From assembly GCA_945936135.1 (NCBI GenBank), contig CAMESG010000002.1:117083-181082 (forward strand): a DNA stretch of 64,000 nt, in the 5' to 3' direction. Below the pieces are notes generated by a model, which saw only the letters and a program-made list of their open reading frames with translations, was not told the origin of the DNA and ran no database searches. Every line of letters starts with the position of its first letter. Within the stretch, counting starts at the first letter, position 1. This document shows, piece after piece, positions 26,879-36,539 of this stretch. Made by a program: the position numbers and the translations under genes. Source of the stretch: an uncultured Mollicutes bacterium. Lineage in GTDB: Bacteria; Bacillota_I; Bacilli_A; RFN20; CAG-826.

Positions 26879-27796
26879 ATGATTTACGATTGCATCATTG
26901 TGGGCGCAGGCCCCGCGGGCATGACGTCCGCCCTCTACCTATTAAGGGCAAACAAATCCGTTTTATTGCTTGAATCCTCGGGGATCGGAGGACAGATCGC
27001 GATTTCCCCGCGTTTGGAAAACTATCCTTCCATCCCTTCGATCTCAGGTTCGGAATTCGCCGATCACCTTTTTGATCAAATCAGCAACCTAGGGGTGGAA
27101 TTCGATCTTTCAACCATCCAAAGCATCGAAAAGAAAGAAGGATCATTCCTTTTAAACGGCGATTCTGGCGAGACCTATGAAGGCCGTTCGGTAATCCTTG
27201 CGACAGGGTGCAACCATCGTCATTTAAACATCCCGGGCGAAGAGGAATTGACCGGCAAAGGGGTTTCCTATTGCGCGACCTGCGACGGGGCTTTCTTCCA
27301 AGGCGAAGATGTCGTTGTGATTGGAGATGCCAACAGCGCCCTTCAATACGCGATCACGCTTTCCTCCCTTTGCAAGCATGTAACCATCGTGACTTTGTTC
27401 GATCGATATTTCGCCGATCCAATCCTTGTCCAACGGCTGTCCGAATTGAAGAACGTGGACGAATATCACAACCTATCCGCGACGCGTTTCATCGGGGAAG
27501 ATGAATTGCAAGCCGTGGAATTCGAAGATACGATGAACCACTCAACGAAGACCATCCCGTGCAAAGGCTGCTTCGTCGCGATTGGCCAAATCCCGCATAA
27601 CGAACCCTTCCTCCCCTGTGTCGATTTGGATCATGGGTTCATCGTCGCGGATGAATCGGGAGAAACAAAAACCCCAGGGCTATACGCCGCCGGGGATTGC
27701 CGCACCAAGGCCATTCGTCAAGTCGCTACCGCAATAGGCGATGGAGCGAACGCCGCCATGAGCGCGCTTCGTTATTTAGAATCGTTCGCGTCGTAA
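26879..27796 (+). CDS. trxB: Thioredoxin reductase-like flavoprotein
   Basis: 305 residues from MIYDCIIVGAGPAGMTSALYLLR (FAD motif), with redox pair C132 and C135 in YCATCDGAFF, VVVIGDANSALQ as the NAD(P) motif and the C-terminal GLYAAGDCRTKAIRQVATAIGDG. Start at 26879 has AAGGAGAACGAC; a 26831 start would add 16 residues of intergenic sequence. It follows nrdD by 64 bases and most likely reduces the glutaredoxin domain of NrdD. Its last 25 bases overlap the 3' end of nrdG on the other strand. Confidence 0.9.
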   Translation: MIYDCIIVGAGPAGMTSALYLLRANKSVLLLESSGIGGQIAISPRLENYPSIPSISGSEFADHLFDQISNLGVEFDLSTIQSIEKKEGSFLLNGDSGETYEGRSVILATGCNHRHLNIPGEEELTGKGVSYCATCDGAFFQGEDVVVIGDANSALQYAITLSSLCKHVTIVTLFDRYFADPILVQRLSELKNVDEYHNLSATRFIGEDELQAVEFEDTMNHSTKTIPCKGCFVAIGQIPHNEPFLPCVDLDHGFIVADESGETKTPGLYAAGDCRTKAIRQVATAIGDGANAAMSALRYLESFAS

Positions 27797-28479
27797 TCAC
27801 GCAACGCCGCAGAGGGAACGTAACGAGCCACAATTCGTTGCAAAACCTCTGCTTTTTCTTTGGAAATAGGATGGAAACCATGTTCGATGCAATGTTCATT
27901 ATCGATGTAGCGTTGCAAGAAATAGTGTTTGCACCCTGCAATCCAATGCCCGATTTCTTCCATGGACTCCTCGTCGTGAAACTCTTTCATGATCGTCGTG
28001 CGGAATTCGTGTTCCACGTTCGAATCTTCTAGCAAACGGACCGAACGGTCGATCTTCTCTAGGTCGACTTTCACCCCCGCGGTCTTCGAATACCGCATCG
28101 GGGCGTTCTTGATATCCATTGCAACGTAATCGACGAGATGCTCCTTAAGCAGTTCTTCCAATAAATCAGGGTTCCACCCGTTCGTATCAAGTTTCACGAG
28201 ATAGCCAAGATCTTTGATGGCTTTGATCTTTTCCTTTAGGTCCGGCATCAAGGTCGGTTCGCCTCCCGTGATGCAAACGGCATCCAAAATCCCAACCCTT
28301 TTCTTCAAATAAGACAGGATCTCTTCAAATGGGATTTTGGGGGCTTCCCCGGGGTTTAGCACAAGATCCGCGTTATGACAAAAAGGGCAACGGAAAGGGC
28401 AACCCGCCATAAAAAGGGTCGTTGAAATATGGTGATCGAAATCAACCAAAGAAAGTTTTTCCCAGCCTGAAAAGTCCAT
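27772..28479 (-). CDS. nrdG: Anaerobic ribonucleotide reductase activating protein (radical SAM)
   Basis: Generates the glycyl radical in NrdD from SAM. 235 residues from MDFSGWEKLSLVDFDHHIST. Radical-SAM CxxxCxxC is CPFRCPFCHN (residues about 29-38), followed by TGGEPTLMPDL and KLDTNG. A longer frame from 28599 only reads back through the acetyltransferase gene. It is on the strand opposite to nrdD, so the two are not in one operon although they are 1 kb apart. Confidence 0.93.
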   Translation of the reverse strand: MDFSGWEKLSLVDFDHHISTTLFMAGCPFRCPFCHNADLVLNPGEAPKIPFEEILSYLKKRVGILDAVCITGGEPTLMPDLKEKIKAIKDLGYLVKLDTNGWNPDLLEELLKEHLVDYVAMDIKNAPMRYSKTAGVKVDLEKIDRSVRLLEDSNVEHEFRTTIMKEFHDEESMEEIGHWIAGCKHYFLQRYIDNEHCIEHGFHPISKEKAEVLQRIVARYVPSAALRDYDANDSK

Positions 28480-28484
28480 AATTA

Positions 28485-29087
28485 TTAGCCCACTTTGACT
28501 TTGTCCGTTATGAGGCGGATGGGTTTCGCTGGCGTTCCCGCCGCAAAATACCCCGCAGGGATCTCCCCCATAACGACAGAGCCCGCACCGATCACGCAAC
28601 GATCGCCAATCTTGGAACCGCCCGTGACGATGACGCCGCTAGCAAGCCAAACGTCATTCCCGATTTCAATGGGTTTCGCGTATTCACGATCGCAAAGGCC
28701 TTCGGGATATTCTTGAACCCTGCGTTCCGAAGCAACCAAAGGGTGAACGGGGGTCACGATTTGGACGTTGGGTCCCGCCATGAAATCATTGCCGATTCTT
28801 ATGGGCGCGCAATCAAGGATGACCGCGTTATAGTTCATGAAGCAGCGATCCCCAAAGTACGTGTTTTCTCCGTAATCCGCCTGAACGCCCGACTCAATGC
28901 GTAATTCTTTTCCGGCATTAGGAAATAACTGACGAATGAGTTTTTCTCTTTTCTTCTCGCTGGAAGGGTCCGTTTTGTTGTAGCGGTACGCCAAACGAAT
29001 CGCCCTTTCGTGGCGCTTCTTCAATTCGGGGTCTCCGGTGCTATAAAGCTTGCCGGCAAGCATTTTTTCTCTTTCCGTCATCATCAA
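28485..29087 (-). CDS. maa: Maltose/galactoside O-acetyltransferase-like protein
   Basis: 200 residues of the left-handed beta-helix acetyltransferase type. N-terminal mac domain (TEREKMLAGKLYSTGDPELKKRHERA) and hexapeptide repeats with GENTYFGDRCFMNYNAVILD, MAGPNVQIVTPVHPL (catalytic His) and EIGNDVWLASGVIVTGGSKIG. Acceptor sugar unknown. Overlaps the Na/Pi transporter gene by 4 bases (ATGA). Confidence 0.88.
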   Translation of the reverse strand: MMMTEREKMLAGKLYSTGDPELKKRHERAIRLAYRYNKTDPSSEKKREKLIRQLFPNAGKELRIESGVQADYGENTYFGDRCFMNYNAVILDCAPIRIGNDFMAGPNVQIVTPVHPLVASERRVQEYPEGLCDREYAKPIEIGNDVWLASGVIVTGGSKIGDRCVIGAGSVVMGEIPAGYFAAGTPAKPIRLITDKVKVG

Positions 29088-30814
29088 TAGCGAAGCGTCA
29101 TATTCTCACGTTTCGTCTCCATTTCAAAATCATAAGATTTATCGGTCCCGTAGAGCTTGCCAATATTCGAACAGTGCGAATAAACCCTTTGATACGAATT
29201 CATGATATCGACAAAGACAAGGTCAAGGTAAGAACGCGCGGCGTTCTCCCCCGTTGGGATATCATCGAAGAAGGATTCGATCGTATCGTCAATTTTCGCA
29301 TTCAAAGTTCTTCTTTCTTTGATGATCGATAAGCTTAAGGTTCGATCGTTGTCTTTGAAGGCTTGAATGGTTTTGTCGATCAAAGTGATCGCGTTTTGGT
29401 TTGCGCCCAAGACCGCTTCCTTGATCTTGCCTTCCAAGGGTTCTTTGCGTTCCGAAGCCGTTTCAAAGAAAGTGACCAAAGATTCGCCATAGTCACCAAT
29501 TCGTTCAATGTCTTTGCAGGCGCGAAGAACACGGGTCAAGTTCGTGATATCCGCGGTCGAAAGATCGCCGCGGTCCACCTTCAAAAGATACTCATTGATC
29601 ATGCGGTCAATCTTATCGATGCTGCCTTCGATGGTATGCACGAATTCCGCGTCTTCCGCTTTTCCGTGTTCTAGGTATTCGCCCATCGTTTCAAACATCA
29701 TCTTGCTGTAGCTAAACATGGTGAGCACCTGTTCTTTGCCAAGCGCGATACCTTGTGAAGGGAAGGAAGCCATGATCTTGGAATCAAGTTCTTTGATCGC
29801 CAAGGCAGGGGCGACGCGGTCGGAGCCTGGAACCATCAAATCCACCAGCTTGCAAACAGGTTTTAAAGCTCCGAGGAAAATGCCCGCGGTCACAAGGTTG
29901 AAGATCAAATGGCTGAAGGCAATTTGAAGCGCAGGAGAGAAACCCCAGGTCGCGCTCGAAGAAAGCCAGTTATGAATGGGCGGGATATAGATGAGACCCA
30001 TAAACAAAGCAGCACCAACAAAGTTATAGATAAAATGGAACAAAGCAGCCCGTTTTGCGTCTTTTGTGCCACCAATTGACGATAACAAGGCCGTGATCGT
30101 CGTACCGATGTTCGCGCCGAAGAGGATCGGCAAAACACCAAACAAACTGATATCCGCGGGTTGCCCGGAGGCGATGGACGCGGCAATCGATGCTGCATAA
30201 AGACTTTGGACGACACCGATGACCGCGCTCGAAGATTGGGTTGCCGCGGTCAGCAAGGCGCCAAGAAGAAGACCCAGCCAAGGATTGGAGGTCAAGAAGG
30301 AAATCATCTGACGGAAGCCTTCGATCTCCGCGAGCTGTTTCAAGTTCGCGGTCATGATCCACAAGCCAAGGAAAATGCAGCCGATCGCAAAGAAGAGGTC
30401 CCCAATGTTTTGGTACTTCTTCCTCGTCGCAAGCAAAAGGATGAATCCGCCGATCAAGACGGCGATCGAAAGGTATTCCGCGATAGGAATCGAGATAATA
30501 AACGAGGTAACGGTCGTGCCGACGTTCGCGCCGATGATGATCGGAGCCGCGGCTAAGAAAGAGAGAACGCCAGCGCGCACCATGCCAATCGTGAGGGCGG
30601 TCGTTCCACCGCTTGATTGGATGATCGCTGTGAAGGCAGCACCCGTTAGGAAGCCGGTGAAGCGATTCCCGGAGCACTTATCCATGATTTTGGATAAGCC
30701 GCTGTCCGCCATCTTTTTGATGACGCGGGAGATCGAACTAATGCCAAAAAGGAAAAGGCCTAAGCCCGCGAGGACCAAGAACCAAAACAAAGGGTTATCA
30801 GGAGAGAGGTTCAT
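29084..30814 (-). CDS. Na/Pi cotransporter family protein with PhoU-like tail
   Basis: 576 residues. Two inverted NptA repeats: GISSISRVIKKMADSGLSK ... TGAAFTAIIQSSGGTTALTIG and GALLTAATQSSSAVIGVVQSL, both with the QSS signature. About nine TM helices end near residue 320. The C-terminal about 230 residues (FSYKMMFETMGEYLEHG, TRVLRACKDIERIGDYGESL) are a PhoU-like helical bundle. Predicted inorganic phosphate importer. Followed by the acetyltransferase gene. Confidence 0.9.
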   Translation of the reverse strand: MNLSPDNPLFWFLVLAGLGLFLFGISSISRVIKKMADSGLSKIMDKCSGNRFTGFLTGAAFTAIIQSSGGTTALTIGMVRAGVLSFLAAAPIIIGANVGTTVTSFIISIPIAEYLSIAVLIGGFILLLATRKKYQNIGDLFFAIGCIFLGLWIMTANLKQLAEIEGFRQMISFLTSNPWLGLLLGALLTAATQSSSAVIGVVQSLYAASIAASIASGQPADISLFGVLPILFGANIGTTITALLSSIGGTKDAKRAALFHFIYNFVGAALFMGLIYIPPIHNWLSSSATWGFSPALQIAFSHLIFNLVTAGIFLGALKPVCKLVDLMVPGSDRVAPALAIKELDSKIMASFPSQGIALGKEQVLTMFSYSKMMFETMGEYLEHGKAEDAEFVHTIEGSIDKIDRMINEYLLKVDRGDLSTADITNLTRVLRACKDIERIGDYGESLVTFFETASERKEPLEGKIKEAVLGANQNAITLIDKTIQAFKDNDRTLSLSIIKERRTLNAKIDDTIESFFDDIPTGENAARSYLDLVFVDIMNSYQRVYSHCSNIGKLYGTDKSYDFEMETKRENMTLRY

Positions 30815-31136
30815 ACAGCGTTATTATCGCCTAATCGCCGCGTTCTTGAAAGAACGTTTCTTGTATCCTCTTGGCGCGGAAGTCGAGCAAACAGTCAAAG
30901 CTAAGGTTTTCGCTATCTTAATAGGGCAACTGGTTTTATCGAAAAACAAGACCGTGTTTTGGGCGATTTTCAAAAAAATTACAAAGGGCATCGTAAAAAA
31001 GCGAAAATTTTATTTTCAAAACATTAGTAATGATCGAAGAAATTCTTTTTCTTTAAAAAAGTAACCAAAGCATGATGTAATTTTTAGCGGTGTGCATTTG
31101 GAGGCCGAAACAACAAGCAAAAACCCTTGGAATTCA
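30815..31136. other. Intergenic region, 322 bases
   Basis: Upstream of the Na/Pi transporter and downstream of the esterase gene. The right half is A/T-rich. A short hairpin CGTTCTTGAAAGAACG lies at about 30841-30856. No RNA gene or coding signal recognised. Confidence 0.4.
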
Positions 31137-31742
31137 TTATGGGATCTTGCATTGCGCGACCTCTTTTACGAATAGGTTCAGAACCTTCAAATACCGTAGA
31201 TCAAAGGAATGCCCCATATCCCCAAGGAGGACAAGGAGCCTGTCGTTGATCTTGCGGAAATCCTCATAGTGTCGGCAAATATCGTCTTTCCCGCCGAAGA
31301 TCCCGGCGAAGCGCTTCTTCTTACCAAGGGTTTCATACCAATGATCAAGATCCGCATTGGGATCGTTCTCAAGGATGATTTGATCGAGCTCATCGTAGAA
31401 GGAGGAATCCAATGTAAAGGTTGTAAAACCATCCGCACAATAGAAGGTTCCGTAACCAAACGCAGGCTCAATGTCCTTCCTAGGCGTTAACGTCGGATTG
31501 ATCAAAACCCCGCGAGGGCAATCCGATTGCAAGGCGTAAAACCCTCCAACCGACATTCCGATCACGACATCGATGTGGTGTTTTTCGATATATTCGTTGA
31601 CTTCTTGCAAGGCTTTTTTCGGGCGAGAGGAGAAATCGGGATGATGGAAAGTGAATTTCAAATCGTTTAAGGAATCCAAGGCTTCGCCCATCAAGGTGTC
31701 GCCCGATCCTCCTAAACCATGAATGAACAGAACGTTTTTCAT
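31137..31742 (-). CDS. YqiA-like alpha/beta-hydrolase
   Basis: 201 residues: MKNVLFIHGLGGSGDTLMGE, nucleophile elbow VIGMSVGGFYA (Ser at about 62), GIFGGKDDICRHYEDF with the acid region and LLGDMGHSFDL with the catalytic His. Matches the UPF0227/YqiA esterase pattern. No ribosome binding site is evident before 31742. Confidence 0.82.
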   Translation of the reverse strand: MKNVLFIHGLGGSGDTLMGEALDSLNDLKFTFHHPDFSSRPKKALQEVNEYIEKHHIDVVIGMSVGGFYALQSDCPRGVLINPTLTPRKDIEPAFGYGTFYCADGFTTFTLDSSFYDELDQIILENDPNADLDHWYETLGKKKRFAGIFGGKDDICRHYEDFRKINDRLLVLLGDMGHSFDLRYLKVLNLFVKEVAQCKIP

Positions 31743-31842
31743 TGTTTACAAGATAACACAAAGAAGGTTGGAATGTCGTTCTAACCCACGGATCATTATA
31801 CCTAAGACAAGAATTCAAAAGTTTCTGAAAAGTTCATCCGTA

Positions 31843-31875
31843 TAGCATGGAATGCTAACGTTGTATCCGATACAA
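31843..31875. promoter_or_regulatory. Two adjacent perfect palindromes upstream of the helicase gene
   Basis: TAGCAT-GGA-ATGCTA (31843-31857) and TTGTATC-C-GATACAA (31861-31875) lie three bases apart, 61 bases before the GTG start. The second contains TACAAT (31871-31876), a good -10 box. The arrangement suggests operator sites for a dimeric regulator, but no regulator gene is adjacent. Confidence 0.55.
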
Positions 31876-31935
31876 TATTTTTAGAAAAAGGCAACGTCGT
31901 TTTTGTTGTTTCAAAAAGGGTTTAGGGTAGCGCGC

Positions 31936-34900
31936 GTGAACATTGAAAAATTAAACAAATGGGCCGATCTATTGTTGGACACGGGGAAGAGAAATAACCT
32001 CGTAAATTTCAAAGATTCGAAAACCAATTCCGTTGAAATTGTTTTCCCCGATTTTCAGAAAGTTTTCAGTAAAGCCCTGCGTTCCTCTTGTTTCGAAGTT
32101 TATGACCCAAAATTGAACGACGATGACGATTTGTTCATCGACATCCCGAAATCGAAGATCCCATCCAAAGAAGAATACACTCAAACTTTCTCTAGCAAGA
32201 TCAAGGCTTCCCAAATTCTCGTCTACAGCATTTCAGGAAACCCCCTTCAAACCCTAAAATCCATCGGAAGGAAAGGAATATCCGCGATCGAAGAAACGGG
32301 CGTGAATATCGTTTACCTTGCCGTAGGCTTTATCCGCTGGAAGGAAAGCAGCGATCTATCCACCGAGATGCTCGCGCCTTTGCTTCTTCTTCCCGTCACG
32401 ATTGAGCACGAATCCACGATCTCCCCGTATCGCATCAAGGTATCCGGAGATGAAATCGCGATTAATCCGAGTTTTGCCTACAAGCTCCAAAACGAACACG
32501 GAATCGTTCTTCCGGAGTTTGATGAAGACGAGGGAATCGATCTTTACCTAACGAAGATATCCTCTCTTCTATCTCCCTTGAATTGGACGATCTCTAAGGA
32601 GGCCAAAATCGGCATCTTCTCCTTTCAAAAGATCAATATGTACAAGGATCTTAAAGAGAATACCGAGGTCATTGCTGAGAACGAGAACGTCCGAATTCTT
32701 TTAGGAGAGCCAAATGCCCCGACGTCGGAAGAGAGCGAAGCTCCTGTTGACTTGCTTTCCTTGCATAACGTCATCGATGCGGACTCAAGCCAAGCTGAAG
32801 CCATTGAAGCGGCGAAAGAAGGAAAGAGTTTTGTCCTCCAAGGACCCCCAGGCACCGGAAAGAGCCAAACCATCACCAACATCATCGCCGAGTGCTTGAT
32901 GGACGGGAAAAAGGTCCTGTTCGTCTCCGAGAAGCTCGCCGCGCTTAATGTTGTCTATGACAAATTGAAGAAGGTCGACCTCGCGGAATTCTGTTTGGAA
33001 CTCCACAGTCATAAAGCCAACAAGAAACAGGTCGTCGAAGAACTTTGCGCTACCCTTCACCTTCCTCGATCTGGGGTTTCAAGTCGCGCAGAGAAAGAGA
33101 TCAACCTTAAAGAAGAATCGCAACACAACCTCGATGCCTATGTAACCGAACTCCATCAAATCCGCCCGACAATCCATCGATCCCTGTACCAGTTATTCGA
33201 GGAGATCTCCGCCTGCAGGAACTTCCCCGATATCACCTTTCTCATCTCGAACCTTCCAACGAAAGGGGAATACTATCTTGACCAAGCCGAGAAGGATTTA
33301 ACCCATTACGCCGAATACACAAAAACCATCGGAAGCAACTATCGAAGGAATGTGTGGTATGGCTATGTCGATTCCGATCTTTCCTTTGCAAAATCCGTCC
33401 AATTGAAAGGGAATTTGCAAGGTGTCGCGGCCTTGTTGCGCGATTTGAAATCCTTGAACCCCGATTTGAAAAAGAGTTATGGAATCGGAATGGATTCCCT
33501 AAAAAGCGCGAAGGCGCTTGAAACCTTCTTTGATCTTTGCAGTCGAACCGACTTCATTACTCCGGGGCTTTTCAACGAAGACGTCTTGGATCAAACGATT
33601 GGCACAGCCAAAAGCCTTGAAACCCTCGCCCAAAAGATCTTGAGTCAGAAAGAGAGCCTTGATCAACGTTTCGATGAAGATATCTTTTCCGTAGACGGTA
33701 AACGTCAATATAAACTTCTCTCCAAGCAATACCAAGGCTTCTTCTCTCGCTTGTTCAGTAAGGAATATAAAGGAATTATCAAAGAACTCCGTTTGACGAA
33801 AAAAGACGGCAAGAAACCAAACTACCAAGAAGCCGTTCAGATCGTTGACGAACTTCAAAAATACCAAGAAGATCTCGCCTCGTTCAAAGGGCAAGAAACC
33901 GATGTTATTGGCTTGTTTGGGAAGGGTTACCAAAAAGAATACACAGACTTTGATACCCTGCTCCTTGAACTAGAAAGCCTTCAAGGCTGTCTAAAAGAAG
34001 CAAAGGACATCCGCGAACTCTCTTACATGCCTCTTGATCATTTCTTGGCCCAAAAGGTCCAATTCCGTCGTTACGCGGACAAGCTTTCCTTCATCAACAA
34101 GAGCCACGAAGAATGCCTGGCCTCCCTTCTATGCTCCTTTGACGTTAACAAGGTCAATCTTTGCTCTTTGCCTTTTGATGAACTAGGAGAAAAGCTAAAC
34201 GCCTATCTCGATAACCTAGGAACCTTGGAGCATTGGTGTTCCTTCCTTAAGCTTTTGAATACTTTAAAGGAACACGAACTCCTCGATTATGTGAACTTCG
34301 CCTTAAGTCAGGGAATCCCTGCGAAAGACGTCGCACTCGTCTTCCGTAAGACCCTTTATACCCAATGGGTGGATTCGATTCTTCATGATTCTCCCGTCTT
34401 ATCCGATTTAACACGCATCCCCCATGATGAAATGGTGGAACGATTCAAAGAGAAAGACCGTGTCTACTTTGAAATCAACAAAGCTAAGATCAAAGCAGAG
34501 CTTTCCTCGAAGCGCCCTTCCTTGGACTACGTTGCTCAAGGAAGCGCCGTCGCAACCCTTTTGCGCGAAGGCGAAAAGAAAAGAAAGCGGAAGGAGATCC
34601 GTCAATTGTTCGCCGAGACAGGCGATCTCGTCTTGGCGTTGAAGCCTTGCTTCTTGATGTCCCCTTTAAGCGTCAGCACCTTCCTTACGCCCGAAACGAA
34701 ATTCGACGTCGTTATCTTTGACGAAGCGTCTCAGATCTTCCCTCAAGACGCGGTTGGAGCCATCTATCGCGGAAAGCAATTGATCGTTGTCGGGGACTCG
34801 AAGCAGATGCCTCCAAGCAACTTCTTCAACGTTGAGATGTCCGATGCAAACGAAGAGGAAGAAAGCATCGCGGATTATGAATCGATTCTCGATCTATGCT

Positions 34901-36528
34901 CTACTTCTTTTGCTCAACGCCGCCTTGCTTGGCATTATCGCAGCCGTTATGAGCCTCTGATCTCCTTCTCCAACGCGAACTTCTATCACAATGGTCTGGT
35001 GACGTTCCCATCTTCGAAGACCAATAAGAAGAGGATCGGCGTAGACTTCGAATTCGTAAACGGCGTCTTTGACCGCGTCTCGAAAACCAACCGCATCGAA
35101 GCGGAACGCATCGTCGATTTGGTCTTTGAACACATCAATACCTATCCAGAACGGAGTCTAGGCGTTGTTGCGTTCAGCATCTCTCAGCAGAACTTGATCG
35201 AGCGTTTGATCTACCGCAGACGCAAGCAACACCCGGAGCACGAAGAGTTTTTCGTTTCTTCTCGACCCGAACCGTTCTTCGTTAAAAATCTAGAAACGGT
35301 TCAAGGGGATGAGCGCGACACGATCATCTTCTCTGTCGCCTATGCGAAAGACGCGGATGGGCGCTTGCTCTATAACTTCGGTCCCTTGAACCGTGAAGGC
35401 GGAGAACGTCGTCTTAACGTCGCGGTCACCCGCGCGAAAATCAACATCCAATTGGTCGCGTCCATCCATCATTTCGATATCGACACGAACCGCACCAAAT
35501 CCCTTGGAGCGAAGCTGCTCCGTGATTATTTGGGCTACGCGGAGAACGGGACGATTGGTTTAACAAGCGAGCCCGGAGAGGTTTCTAACGCCTTCGAAAT
35601 GTCCCAAACCGACTTTGAAAACGAAGTCGCCGAATTCCTGCGCGAACATCATTTCGAGGTCGATACCAACGTCGGTTCTTCAGCGGATAAAGTCGATCTA
35701 GCGATCAAAAACCCGAATTCTTCCGATTACATTCTCGCGATCGAATGCGATGGACAAACGTATCGTTCTTCCAAGACGGCAAGAGACCGTGATCGCCTCC
35801 GTCAAGAAGTCTTAGAGCGCATGGGATGGACATTCTATCGCCTTTGGTCCACGGATTGGTTCCGTGACAAAGAAACCGAGAAACAACGCCTTTTAAAGGC
35901 CGCGATCAGCGCGGCGAAAGGTCTGCCAACGCAGCCTAAAGAGCCCGAAACGCCAGAAGACGTTGATTTTGAAGAAACAATCGATAAGAAGAAAGTCGAA
36001 TTCCCTAAATACGAAATGGTCGATGCCTATGACGCGGCGTTAAAGAACCATAACGATGTCCTTCTTACCGTCAAAGCGATCGTCGACGTAGAATCACCCA
36101 TCTCAGAAGAATGGCTTTTGAAGCGCATCGTTTTCCTCTTTGACGGACGGAAGAAAGTCACAAACCTGGTCCGTGGAGCTTATGAGCATTTTATGTTCGA
36201 CTGCTTCCGTTATGGGATCGGAAGAAAAAACGGGTATCTCTATACCTTAGGGCAAGACACCCCAATGCTTCGCGTCCCCAAAGAAGGCACGACCCCAAGA
36301 GAGATTAAATATATCGCCCTCGAAGAATTAGCGAGCGGGATTGAGGAACTTCTAAAGCAGAATATCTCCGCAAATAGAGGAGATCTTTTCCGTTTATTAG
36401 CGAGTCTTTTAGGCTTTACGCGCATCGGGGAAGGCATGCAAGAAAGGTTCAACGCGGCATTGAGCTTGATGTCGGATAAGTTAGAACAAAACGGGGAAAC
36501 GGTCTCGTTAAAGAACAAAAAGGCCTGA
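31936..36528 (+). CDS. DUF4011-type superfamily 1 helicase with C-terminal nuclease and DUF3320-like domains
   Basis: 1530 residues from a GTG start with AGGG upstream; the alternative TTG at 31903 adds 11 residues. Order of domains: DUF4011-like N-terminus (KLNKWADLLLDTGKRNNLVNF), helicase core 1A with Walker A GPPGTGKSQT (about 303-312), a long helical insertion, Walker B VIFDEASQIFPQDA (about 927-940) and VVGDSKQMPPSNFF, core 2A with VQGDERDTIIFSVAY and NVAVTRAKINIQLV. From about 1225 a Vsr/REase_MTES_1575-like nuclease (NEVAEFLREHHFEVDTNVG ... LAIECDGQTYRSS ... RLRQEVLERMGW) and from about 1360 a DUF3320-like segment. Proteins with this layout occur in defence islands; the single-gene anti-phage system reported as Hhe (DUF4011-helicase-Vsr) is the closest known idea. 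Activity here is inferred. Confidence 0.88.
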   Translation: MNIEKLNKWADLLLDTGKRNNLVNFKDSKTNSVEIVFPDFQKVFSKALRSSCFEVYDPKLNDDDDLFIDIPKSKIPSKEEYTQTFSSKIKASQILVYSISGNPLQTLKSIGRKGISAIEETGVNIVYLAVGFIRWKESSDLSTEMLAPLLLLPVTIEHESTISPYRIKVSGDEIAINPSFAYKLQNEHGIVLPEFDEDEGIDLYLTKISSLLSPLNWTISKEAKIGIFSFQKINMYKDLKENTEVIAENENVRILLGEPNAPTSEESEAPVDLLSLHNVIDADSSQAEAIEAAKEGKSFVLQGPPGTGKSQTITNIIAECLMDGKKVLFVSEKLAALNVVYDKLKKVDLAEFCLELHSHKANKKQVVEELCATLHLPRSGVSSRAEKEINLKEESQHNLDAYVTELHQIRPTIHRSLYQLFEEISACRNFPDITFLISNLPTKGEYYLDQAEKDLTHYAEYTKTIGSNYRRNVWYGYVDSDLSFAKSVQLKGNLQGVAALLRDLKSLNPDLKKSYGIGMDSLKSAKALETFFDLCSRTDFITPGLFNEDVLDQTIGTAKSLETLAQKILSQKESLDQRFDEDIFSVDGKRQYKLLSKQYQGFFSRLFSKEYKGIIKELRLTKKDGKKPNYQEAVQIVDELQKYQEDLASFKGQETDVIGLFGKGYQKEYTDFDTLLLELESLQGCLKEAKDIRELSYMPLDHFLAQKVQFRRYADKLSFINKSHEECLASLLCSFDVNKVNLCSLPFDELGEKLNAYLDNLGTLEHWCSFLKLLNTLKEHELLDYVNFALSQGIPAKDVALVFRKTLYTQWVDSILHDSPVLSDLTRIPHDEMVERFKEKDRVYFEINKAKIKAELSSKRPSLDYVAQGSAVATLLREGEKKRKRKEIRQLFAETGDLVLALKPCFLMSPLSVSTFLTPETKFDVVIFDEASQIFPQDAVGAIYRGKQLIVVGDSKQMPPSNFFNVEMSDANEEEESIADYESILDLCSTSFAQRRLAWHYRSRYEPLISFSNANFYHNGLVTFPSSKTNKKRIGVDFEFVNGVFDRVSKTNRIEAERIVDLVFEHINTYPERSLGVVAFSISQQNLIERLIYRRRKQHPEHEEFFVSSRPEPFFVKNLETVQGDERDTIIFSVAYAKDADGRLLYNFGPLNREGGERRLNVAVTRAKINIQLVASIHHFDIDTNRTKSLGAKLLRDYLGYAENGTIGLTSEPGEVSNAFEMSQTDFENEVAEFLREHHFEVDTNVGSSADKVDLAIKNPNSSDYILAIECDGQTYRSSKTARDRDRLRQEVLERMGWTFYRLWSTDWFRDKETEKQRLLKAAISAAKGLPTQPKEPETPEDVDFEETIDKKKVEFPKYEMVDAYDAALKNHNDVLLTVKAIVDVESPISEEWLLKRIVFLFDGRKKVTNLVRGAYEHFMFDCFRYGIGRKNGYLYTLGQDTPMLRVPKEGTTPREIKYIALEELASGIEELLKQNISANRGDLFRLLASLLGFTRIGEGMQERFNAALSLMSDKLEQNGETVSLKNKKA

Positions 36529-36539
36529 GAATAGCAAAG

